Part shown: piece after piece, positions 1-5,430 of the stretch
Layout: every line of letters starts with the position of its first letter
Position numbering within the stretch: the first letter of the stretch is position 1
Source: Paucimonas sp.
Lineage (GTDB): Bacteria > Pseudomonadota > Gammaproteobacteria > Burkholderiales > Burkholderiaceae_D
DNA length: 5,430 bases
Assembly (NCBI GenBank): GCA_029266815.1
Contig: JAQSWC010000156.1
Coordinates: 1-5,430, forward strand
Reading direction: 5' to 3'
Program-made: the position numbers and the translations under genes
Notes under the pieces: generated by a model
Database searches by the model: none
What the model was told of the DNA's origin: nothing
The model's input: only the letters and a program-made list of their open reading frames with translations

Positions 1-780
1 GCGCTTTCCACGATTCTTCTTAACCAGGATGCGGCAGATTATGCAGTTCGCCATTGCGTCGACACCGCCATTGTCTCGGTGATGGTTGCGCGCGCCCTGG
101 AGAAAAGCCGCGGCGAGACCTTGAGCATTGCCGCCGCCGCCCTGACCATGAATCTCGGCATGCTGAATCAGCAATCGCAGCTTCAGGGTCGGCAGGAAGC
201 GTTGTCCAGCGCCGACAAGGATCAGATTCGCGCGCATCCTCAAACCGGAGAGCGGCTGCTGCGCGATGCCGGGGTTACCGACGACGACTGGCTGGCGTGT
301 GTGCTGATGCACCATGAGAACGAGGATGGCAGCGGTTACCCTTTCGGCAAGTCGGGGGACGACATTCCACTCGCCGCGAAAATCATGTCGCTTGCAGACC
401 GTTATTGTGCACGTGTCTCTTCACGCAATTACCGCAAATCGGTATTGCCCGATGAGGCTTTGAGCGACATTCTCATCGGAGACAATGCCAGCATTGACCC
501 CATGCTGACTGCTTGCTTCATTCGCGAATTCGGCATTTATCCGACGGGGGTGTTCGTGCGCCTTGCCAATGGCGAGGTCGCTGTCGTTACCGGAAAAGGG
601 GCTTCAAAGAGCGCGCCTCGGGTAAAGTCTCTGCTGTCGGCAAGCAACGAAAAAATGGTGGTGCCTCTGGAAAGAGATACTGCCTCACCAGCCTATGCAA
701 TAAAGGAAATGCTGACCGGCGAACAGACGGCTATTCGTGTAGAGCCAGGTCATTTATGGGGCGGCGAAGCGGCCGGTTGA
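1..780 (+). CDS. HD-GYP domain protein with degenerate HD dyad (5' partial)
   Basis: The frame is open from base 1 to the TGA at 778-780, giving 259 visible residues; the true start is upstream, so internal GTG (79) or ATG (82) codons are not the start. Numbering from base 1, residues about 10-160 match an HD-GYP domain, the family of metal-dependent c-di-GMP phosphodiesterases. His18, His79 (in HPQTGERLL), His104-His105 (HHENEDGSGYP) and Asp133 (LADRY) sit at the spacing of the family's metal ligands, and the GYP signature is intact. However, where the family has HD (as in AALLHDIG) this protein has Met50-Asn51 (ALTMNLGML), and Tyr14 stands where an acidic ligand is often found. Hydrolysis is therefore doubtful; it may be a binding or regulatory protein. 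Residues about 160-259 form a tail (GIYPTGVFVRLANGEVAVV) often seen after HD-GYP domains. No membrane segment is visible. What precedes the domain (receiver, PAS or other) is unknown. Confidence 0.9.
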   Translation, partial: ALSTILLNQDAADYAVRHCVDTAIVSVMVARALEKSRGETLSIAAAALTMNLGMLNQQSQLQGRQEALSSADKDQIRAHPQTGERLLRDAGVTDDDWLACVLMHHENEDGSGYPFGKSGDDIPLAAKIMSLADRYCARVSSRNYRKSVLPDEALSDILIGDNASIDPMLTACFIREFGIYPTGVFVRLANGEVAVVTGKGASKSAPRVKSLLSASNEKMVVPLERDTASPAYAIKEMLTGEQTAIRVEPGHLWGGEAAG

Positions 781-852
781 TACGGACGTTTCTTGCTGTC
801 GATGTGTTCGCGCCCCATCGTAAAGACGAGGATGGGTAGGCTGCGATGAGCG

Positions 853-880
853 GCCACGTCACGTTTATGTCACGAGTGGC
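853..880. promoter_or_regulatory. candidate operator: phased direct repeat within an inverted repeat
   Basis: In the 127-base gap before the TPR-GAF gene, ACGTCACG (856-863) recurs as ATGTCACG (867-874). Seven of eight bases match and the offset is 11 bases, about one helical turn. The pair is enclosed by GCCAC (853-857) and GTGGC (876-880), and the first copy is part of ACGT-C-ACGT (856-864), an odd-centred inverted repeat. It ends 27 bases before the ATG at 908, where a repressor or activator, or a leader hairpin, could act. No regulator is identified. I see no convincing -35/-10 pair nearby, so this is a pattern rather than a demonstrated site. Confidence 0.25.
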
Positions 881-894
881 GCAGGCGCTTCCTA

Positions 895-906
895 AGAGGA
901 AGGTGA
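895..906 (+). promoter_or_regulatory. ribosome binding site of the TPR-GAF gene
   Basis: A purine-rich AGAGGAAGGTGA run lies directly before the ATG at 908. The AGAGGA part (895-900) has a normal 7-base spacing, while AGGTGAT (901-907) also matches the 16S complement but abuts the start. An in-frame TAA at 893-895 sits just upstream, so ATG 908 is tightly bounded as the start. Confidence 0.7.
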
Positions 907-907
907 T

Positions 908-2755
908 ATGGAAAGAGCCGAAGATACCGTGCAACTCGATGCTGCTTTAGAGCGCATCGATGCGATCATGCATGCGCAACCGGAGCAGGCGATTGAGTTG
1001 TGCGAGCAGGTATTTGCCGATGCGCGTCGCCTGCGTCAGCCGCTTGCACATGTTATTGCGGCCGAACACTATGGCCACATCATGGACCACCTTGGACGCG
1101 GCACCGAGGCCCGCGATGCTCTGTTTGAGGCCATGCAGGTAGCACAGTCGGCGCGCCTGTTTGTCAATGAAGCAAGGCTGCTTGAACAGATTGCCCGCGG
1201 CTATTACACCAATGGTGAATATCGCCAAGCGATCCAGTATTGGGCACGCTGCGTTGAAGTGTCGGATCAGAGCGGACACGACCTGCGTACCTGGATTCTT
1301 GCAAACATCGGACTGGGGCAAGTCTATTTCGCCATCAACGACTATTCGTCCGGCCTAACGTTGCTCATGGATTCGCAAAGTCGTATCCATGAGGTGGATG
1401 ACCCGCATCTGGATGCCAAGATCAAGATCAACATTGGCGTTGGTCTGATGGAGATCCAGCATTGCAAGGAAGCGCATGAGATTTTGAAGCGTGCGCTGGA
1501 AATATGCCTCGCGAATGATTTCGGCGATTATTCTGCCGAGTCCCACTTGCGGCTGGCTCAGGTTGAACTGCTGTCGGAGGCGGGCTCTCTCGAATCAGCG
1601 GCTCGGCATCTTGAAGAGGCACTTGTCTCCGCACGGCGGGTCAACTATCGCTGGGGCGAGTCCTTCATTCTGGCCGCGCAGGCGGAAGTGCTGTCGCGGC
1701 AAGGTCGGCATCAGGCTGCCGTCGACAGAGTCCGTGAGGCGCAAGCCATTTCCACCTCGGATGGATTTGGTCATATGCTGACGCAGCAGCATTTTGCCGC
1801 CGCGGAATATGCCAAGGCGTTGGGCGATTTCCAGACTGCGTTCAATGAGGTGTCCCAAGGCCGGGAGCGCGAACAGCAGATGCTGGCCGCATCTGCGTCG
1901 GAGCGCAATCAGGAGCTCGAAGAAAAAGCAGGGCTGCGGCCGAGCGTAAGCCGCCTGCTTGTGGAGTTGTCCAACAACCGCCTGATCGAGGAAGGCCAGC
2001 TCGACCCGGCTTTTCATTTGATCACGCAGGAAGGCAGTCGCATTCTCGACGTCTCGCGCGCCTCAATCTGGCTCCTCGATCATGAAACCGATTCTCTGAT
2101 CTGCCGATGCCTTTACGTGGCGGGCAGCGGCGAATTTTCGCGCGAGCCTTCTTGGCGACGGAGAGAGCATGCCGCCTATTTCGATCGTATTGCGGACCAC
2201 AATCCCGTGGTAGCCCACGATGCGCTTCATCATCCGAATACCTGGGAACTGGATCAGCCTTATCTCTCGCCGCGCAGCATCAGGTCAATGCTGGTTTTTC
2301 CCATACGGGTAGCCGGCCATACCGTGGGGACGGTGAATTTCGAGGCGGTGGCTTCACAGCGCAATTGGACGCCGGACGATATCGTCCATGGAAACCAGTT
2401 GACCGAAGTGGCGGCACGCGTGATTTCCAGCTATGAGCGCAAGCAGTTCCAGCAGCAGATCAGTGCGCTCAATGCCAAGATGATGCAGGCGAACGAGATG
2501 CTCGAGCAAAGGGTAATGGAGCGCACTACGTCGCTCGAACGTCACGCAGTGGAGATGCATGAGCTGCAGGACAAGATGTATGCAATGCGCCAGCGCTTGC
2601 AAGCGATGGAAAAATTTGTGCATTCATTGCCGGAGCAGATCGGCTCGATTCTCGCAACGCCCGCCGTGCAAGACGGCAAGGTGGGACAGATTGAAAGCCA
2701 GCTTGCGCAGATTCGCGAGATGGCCGAAAAACTGGCCGCGATGGCGAAGCAATAG
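908..2755 (+). CDS. TPR-GAF-coiled-coil signalling protein without output domain
   Basis: This 615-residue soluble protein has no signal peptide or membrane segment. Residues about 46-326 hold about seven helix-turn-helix units of TPR type, for example around ARGYYTNGEYRQAIQYW (96-112), the unit at 168-205, and AAAEYAKALGDFQTAF (297-312); such arrays mediate protein contacts. Residues about 345-510 read as a GAF domain (SRILDVSRASIWLLD at 377-391, SMLVFPIRVAGHTVGTVNFE at 460-479), a small-molecule or redox sensing fold; I see no NKFDE-type cyclic-nucleotide motif. Residues about 510-570 and 590-615 are heptad-rich coiled coil, and MLEQRVMERTTSLE (531-544) resembles the linker that usually leads into a histidine kinase or GGDEF domain. 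Here none follows. The start is fixed by an in-frame TAA at 893-895 and a good Shine-Dalgarno sequence. The next gene follows after 27 bases, indicating co-transcription. The likely role is a sensor-scaffold acting through partners; the ligand is unknown. The TPR call is by pattern and the number of repeats may be off by one. Confidence 0.9.
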   Translation: MERAEDTVQLDAALERIDAIMHAQPEQAIELCEQVFADARRLRQPLAHVIAAEHYGHIMDHLGRGTEARDALFEAMQVAQSARLFVNEARLLEQIARGYYTNGEYRQAIQYWARCVEVSDQSGHDLRTWILANIGLGQVYFAINDYSSGLTLLMDSQSRIHEVDDPHLDAKIKINIGVGLMEIQHCKEAHEILKRALEICLANDFGDYSAESHLRLAQVELLSEAGSLESAARHLEEALVSARRVNYRWGESFILAAQAEVLSRQGRHQAAVDRVREAQAISTSDGFGHMLTQQHFAAAEYAKALGDFQTAFNEVSQGREREQQMLAASASERNQELEEKAGLRPSVSRLLVELSNNRLIEEGQLDPAFHLITQEGSRILDVSRASIWLLDHETDSLICRCLYVAGSGEFSREPSWRRREHAAYFDRIADHNPVVAHDALHHPNTWELDQPYLSPRSIRSMLVFPIRVAGHTVGTVNFEAVASQRNWTPDDIVHGNQLTEVAARVISSYERKQFQQQISALNAKMMQANEMLEQRVMERTTSLERHAVEMHELQDKMYAMRQRLQAMEKFVHSLPEQIGSILATPAVQDGKVGQIESQLAQIREMAEKLAAMAKQ

Positions 2756-2772
2756 GCGTGCAGGGGCGAATC

Positions 2773-2776
2773 GGAG
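2773..2776 (+). promoter_or_regulatory. ribosome binding site of the 171-residue gene
   Basis: GGAG lies 6 bases before the ATG at 2783, within the 27-base gap after the TAG of the preceding gene. It supports independent initiation at 2783, even though this gene is in the same frame as its upstream neighbour. Confidence 0.65.
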
Positions 2777-2782
2777 ACAATC

Positions 2783-3298
2783 ATGGCGGACGATCTCAAA
2801 CTGGGTTCCAGCAGCGGTGCAACCAGCCGCCTGGATTCCGTGCCGGAAGAGGTGCTTATCCAGAGCGGGCGCGTGATGACGCATTTCGCGTTGCTGGAAC
2901 GTTCGCTGGCGGATCTCGCGCGTGCTTTGCTCGCCACGTCAGAGCGGGTGGCGCTTACCTTGACTGCCAACTTGTCTTTTTTTGCGCTGAGAGACCTGGT
3001 CGCTACCCTGGTTGAAGAGCATGCGCCTGCCCACTGTCCGGAATTGAGGAAGCTGTATCGGCGCATCGATCGTGCTGAATCGCAGAAGGACATTGTGCTT
3101 CAATGCCTATGGGGCTACCGGGAACAGGTGGATGGGCAGCCGCGCCGGCGCATGGTGAGAAGAAATCCCAATTCACTGAGTGTCGGCATGTTGCATGAAA
3201 CGGCGGCGGATATTGCCGATATTACCCGGCGTGTCGACAGGTTGAGGGCTGATCTATCCTGTGCAACGCCAAAGCCGACCAAGGCCGCATCGGCCTGA
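2783..3298 (+). CDS. small helical protein of unknown function
   Basis: The product is 171 residues and I do not recognise it by name. It looks all-alpha and cytosolic. Residues about 22-56 form an amphipathic helix (MTHFALLERSLADLARALL at 32-50), followed by 57-80 (TLTANLSFFALRDLVATL), 84-112 and 133-158, with a basic patch QPRRRMVRRN at 119-128 and a Thr/Ala/Lys-rich tail. The order of elements (an N-terminal helix pairing LLER with L, then a Leu/Phe-rich helix, then a charged helix ending in a Trp) recalls uncharacterised bacterial proteins in which the third helix carries an RN-x3-H motif, HEPN-like. Here the corresponding stretch would be KDIVLQ (102-107), lacking both Arg and His, so nuclease activity would not be expected; this comparison is tentative. 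It starts 27 bases after the TPR-GAF gene and ends 30 bases before the GGDEF-EAL gene, with its own Shine-Dalgarno sequence. Position between a scaffold-like sensor and a c-di-GMP enzyme suggests an adaptor role, by context only. Confidence 0.85.
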   Translation: MADDLKLGSSSGATSRLDSVPEEVLIQSGRVMTHFALLERSLADLARALLATSERVALTLTANLSFFALRDLVATLVEEHAPAHCPELRKLYRRIDRAESQKDIVLQCLWGYREQVDGQPRRRMVRRNPNSLSVGMLHETAADIADITRRVDRLRADLSCATPKPTKAASA

Positions 3299-3314
3299 TG
3301 CGCGGAGAGGAAAA

Positions 3315-3320
3315 GAGGGA
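3315..3320 (+). promoter_or_regulatory. ribosome binding site of the GGDEF-EAL gene
   Basis: GAGGGA lies 8 bases before the ATG at 3329; a second purine run, GGAGAGG (3304-3310), lies further upstream. This favours 3329 over the ATG at 3298, which overlaps the previous stop but opens only a short frame unlike any domain. Confidence 0.7.
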
Positions 3321-3328
3321 AAAAAGAA

Positions 3329-5422
3329 ATGGCAAACTTCGCAAGCGTCAACCGCCAATCGATGTCGGGGCATGCGGACCTGCTTGGCCTGCTGACCGTG
3401 GGGCCCGAATGGTATTGGGAACAGGACTGCGAGCTGAAATTCACGTTGGTGGAAGGACAGGGTTTTGCGCAGACTGGCCTCGCTCCGGAGATGGTGCTGG
3501 GACGCCGTTGTTGGGAACTGCCGGGTGCGATGCCGTTACTTAATTGGGAAGACCATCAGTCTTGCCTGGAAAAGCGCCAGCCATTCGCCGGTTTTATTTA
3601 CCGGATCCGGAATACCGACGGCGCTCAGCATTTCATCAGAGCTAGCGGCCAGCCCATGTTCGATGAACGAGGCGTTTTCAGCGGCTATTGCGGCATGGCG
3701 AGCGACGTGACGGAGGAGATGCTGCATCGCCGCCGCGAGCAGCGCTTGAGTGCGCTGGTATCCGTGTTTGCGGACTGGTCGTGGGAGCAGGACCAGGAAT
3801 TCCGGATCGTCGCAGTTGATGGGCGGATGGAAGAGAGATGCGGTATTAAGCCGGAATTTTTCGTCGGCAAGTGTCATTGGGAATTGGGCGTCACTAATCT
3901 ACTCCCCGAGGAGTGGGCCAGGCATCACGCGCTGCTGGAAGGCCGCCAGCCCTTTCATGAACTTGAGCTGAATATTCATACGGGTAACGGCGACTCCCGC
4001 TGGGTGGCCATCAGCGGACAGCCTGTCTTTGCCGAAGATGGCGGCTTTGCCGGCTACCGCGGAATAGGCAAGGAAATATCGGAGCGGAAGCAGAACGAGG
4101 AGCGCATCCGCTATCTGGCTACGCATGATCCGCTTACTTCGTTGCCCAATCGTGCGCTGTTTAGCGAATTCCTCAATCGCGCCATTCAGTCGGCGCGCCG
4201 CTATGACCGGCGATTTGCCGTCGTGTTCATCGACCTTGACCGGTTCAAGACCATCAATGACTCGCTCGGTCACGAAGCAGGCGATACGCTCTTGAAAACG
4301 ATAAGCCTGCGCCTGCGGGAATGCCTGCGCACCAGCGATGTGGTGGCCCGTCTCGGCGGCGATGAGTTTGTGGTGCTGCTGCATGAAGTGGAGCAAGTGG
4401 AGGATGCCGCTGCGGCAGCCAACAAAATGTTGTCGGCGGTGATCCGCCCGATCATGTTGCTCGGTCAGGAGTGCCGCGTGACCGCGAGCCTCGGCATTGC
4501 CCTGTTCAGCGGTGTCGAGGACGAGCAAGCCCTGATGAAGAACGCCGATATCGCGATGTACAGGGCGAAGGAGGAGGGCAAGAACAACTTCCAGTTCTAC
4601 TCGGAGGACATCAAGTCGCAGTCGCTGGAGAGAATGATCCTGGAGAACAGCTTGCGGCGGGCAGTCGAGTTCCGCCAGTTCTTTTTGCATTACCAGGCCC
4701 AGGTCGACCTCAAGACAGGCCACATCCGCGGCGTTGAGGCACTGATACGGTGGGAACATCCCGAGCTGGGCGTTGTTCCGCCGATGCAGTTCATTCCTCT
4801 TGCAGAGGAGACCGGGTTGATCATCCCGATCGGGCGCTGGGTATTGAACGAAGCCTGCACACAGAATGTGAGATGGCGAAAGCAGGGCGTGCCGCCTATC
4901 CTGATGGCTGTCAACCTGTCAGGCCGGCAGTTTGCTGATGATTCATTGATTGATGACATTCACCATGCGCTTGCTCATTCAGGCATGGATCCCAACCTGC
5001 TGGTGCTGGAGCTGACGGAGAGCATGGTCATCCACAATTTCGACCACACCAATCGCGTCTTGCTCGCATTGAAGAACCTCGGCGTAAAGATCGCCATTGA
5101 CGACTTCGGCACAGGCTACTCCTCTCTTGCGCAGTTGAAGCACTTCCCCATCGATACGCTGAAGGTTGATCGTTCCTTTATCCGCGATCTTCCGATCAAC
5201 GCAGAAGACCGCGCGATCACGCGCGCCATCATTGACATGGGGAAATCACTCAGCCTCACCGTCGTGGCCGAGGGTGTGGAAACCGACGAGCAGAAAGAAT
5301 TCCTCGAACAGAATTTCTGTGACGAGATCCAGGGCTTCCACTTCAGCAAACCTATCTCGCCGGAAGACTTCGTCATCCTTTGCTCGAAAGAGGGGTTGAT
5401 GCAGAAGAGCCTGCCCGACTAG
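3329..5422 (+). CDS. PAS-PAS-GGDEF-EAL bifunctional c-di-GMP cyclase/phosphodiesterase
   Basis: This 697-residue cytosolic protein has no membrane segment. Two related PAS domains occupy about 24-130 and 145-253. The GGDEF domain (about 260-425) has THDPLTSLPNR (265-275), metal-site Asp302 in FIDLDRFK, Asn310 and Asp319 for guanine contacts, the GGDEF signature at 343-347, and an inhibitory RxxD site (Arg334-Asp337) at the canonical distance, so c-di-GMP synthesis from two GTP with product inhibition is expected. The EAL domain (about 435-690) has EAL at 470-472, Asn529 (NLSGRQF), ELTES (561-565), DDFGTGYSSL (591-600), Lys612 and Asp614 (LKVDRSFI), AEGVET (647-652) and QGF (668-670); all the residues needed for Mg-dependent hydrolysis to pGpG appear present. 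Both activities are therefore plausible, with the PAS pair probably setting the balance; their ligand is unknown. The start has GAGGGA 8 bases upstream. It is the likely last gene of a three-gene operon, although only 8 bases follow its stop. The domain calls are firm; the direction of net activity cannot be read from sequence. Confidence 0.97.
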   Translation: MANFASVNRQSMSGHADLLGLLTVGPEWYWEQDCELKFTLVEGQGFAQTGLAPEMVLGRRCWELPGAMPLLNWEDHQSCLEKRQPFAGFIYRIRNTDGAQHFIRASGQPMFDERGVFSGYCGMASDVTEEMLHRRREQRLSALVSVFADWSWEQDQEFRIVAVDGRMEERCGIKPEFFVGKCHWELGVTNLLPEEWARHHALLEGRQPFHELELNIHTGNGDSRWVAISGQPVFAEDGGFAGYRGIGKEISERKQNEERIRYLATHDPLTSLPNRALFSEFLNRAIQSARRYDRRFAVVFIDLDRFKTINDSLGHEAGDTLLKTISLRLRECLRTSDVVARLGGDEFVVLLHEVEQVEDAAAAANKMLSAVIRPIMLLGQECRVTASLGIALFSGVEDEQALMKNADIAMYRAKEEGKNNFQFYSEDIKSQSLERMILENSLRRAVEFRQFFLHYQAQVDLKTGHIRGVEALIRWEHPELGVVPPMQFIPLAEETGLIIPIGRWVLNEACTQNVRWRKQGVPPILMAVNLSGRQFADDSLIDDIHHALAHSGMDPNLLVLELTESMVIHNFDHTNRVLLALKNLGVKIAIDDFGTGYSSLAQLKHFPIDTLKVDRSFIRDLPINAEDRAITRAIIDMGKSLSLTVVAEGVETDEQKEFLEQNFCDEIQGFHFSKPISPEDFVILCSKEGLMQKSLPD
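3398..4087 (+). repeat. tandem PAS domain duplication inside the GGDEF-EAL gene
   Basis: Two copies, at about 3398-3718 and 3761-4087, share the same order of protein motifs: W-x-WEQD (residues 28-33 and 150-155), G-x-x-PE, G-(R/K)-x-x-WEL (58-64 and 180-186), RQPF (83-86 and 206-209), SGQP-x-F (106-111 and 229-234) and F-x-GY-x-G (117-122 and 240-245). The DNA has diverged, leaving only short shared stretches, so the duplication is old. Copy limits are approximate. Confidence 0.75.
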
Positions 5423-5430
5423 GACCGGCG

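Noticed and set aside
814..836. Possible terminator hairpin after the HD-GYP gene, CCCATC pairing with GATGGG
   Set aside because: The stem has only six pairs with an 11-base loop and no T-run follows, so it does not look like an intrinsic terminator.
821..849. Flagellar sigma (FliA)-like promoter: TAAAG at 821-825 and TGCGATGA at 842-849
   Set aside because: The gap between TAAA and the -10-like element is two bases longer than the usual spacing and the -10 matches the consensus only partly.
2753..2755. TAG as a nonsense mutation that breaks a longer gene
   Set aside because: The upstream protein ends in a complete coiled coil and the next gene has its own Shine-Dalgarno sequence and start, so two separate genes are more likely than one broken gene.
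2542..3093. Reverse-strand open frame of 183 codons across the junction of the TPR-GAF and unknown genes
   Set aside because: The product is Ser/Arg-rich without domains and opposes two well-supported forward genes, so it is an antisense shadow.
3296..3300. TGATG overlap offering an alternative start at 3298
   Set aside because: The frame from 3298 runs only 81 codons, is Arg/Lys/Gly-rich and matches no domain; the start at 3329 has a good Shine-Dalgarno sequence and leads straight into the PAS domain.
3320..3326. A-AAA-AAG slippery heptamer just before the ATG at 3329
   Set aside because: It lies in the untranslated linker and is out of the phase needed for -1 slippage from either relevant frame; it is better explained as part of an A-rich ribosome binding region.
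3899..4759. Long reverse-strand open frame of 286 codons opposite the GGDEF-EAL gene
   Set aside because: It lies wholly within a firmly identified gene, its product is Leu/His/Arg-rich with no domain, and long antisense frames are common in GC-rich coding DNA.

Overview
The window is a compact, wholly + strand block of cyclic-di-GMP-type signalling genes from a moderately GC-rich Gram-negative bacterium. Codon choice, the HD-GYP variant with its characteristic C-terminal tail, and the PAS-PAS-GGDEF-EAL style suggest a betaproteobacterium, perhaps Oxalobacteraceae-like. That placement is an impression from protein style, not a search result.

Layout: (1) positions 1-780 are the 3' part of an HD-GYP domain gene whose start lies upstream of the window. 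Its GYP half is intact, but the HD dyad reads Met-Asn. (2) Positions 781-907 are a 127-base gap with no convincing terminator. It holds a small helically phased direct repeat inside an inverted repeat, the best candidate control site in the window. (3) Positions 908-2755 encode a 615-residue soluble protein of about seven TPR-like repeats, a GAF domain and a long C-terminal coiled coil, with no recognisable output domain. (4) Positions 2783-3298 encode a 171-residue helical protein of unknown function. (5) Positions 3329-5422 encode a 697-residue PAS-PAS-GGDEF-EAL protein in which both catalytic halves and the GGDEF inhibitory site look intact. Only 8 bases follow its stop, so nothing can be said about a downstream terminator.

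The last three genes are separated by 27 and 30 bases, each with its own Shine-Dalgarno sequence, and look like one operon. All three happen to share one reading frame, with no other stop in either linker. A working reading, which is inference, is that a probably non-catalytic HD-GYP protein, a TPR/GAF/coiled-coil scaffold or sensor, a small unknown helical partner and a bifunctional c-di-GMP synthase/hydrolase form a local signalling module. In it the third and fourth genes would supply sensing and protein contacts to the last gene's enzymatic output. There are no RNA genes, mobile elements, CRISPR arrays or transmembrane segments that I can support.
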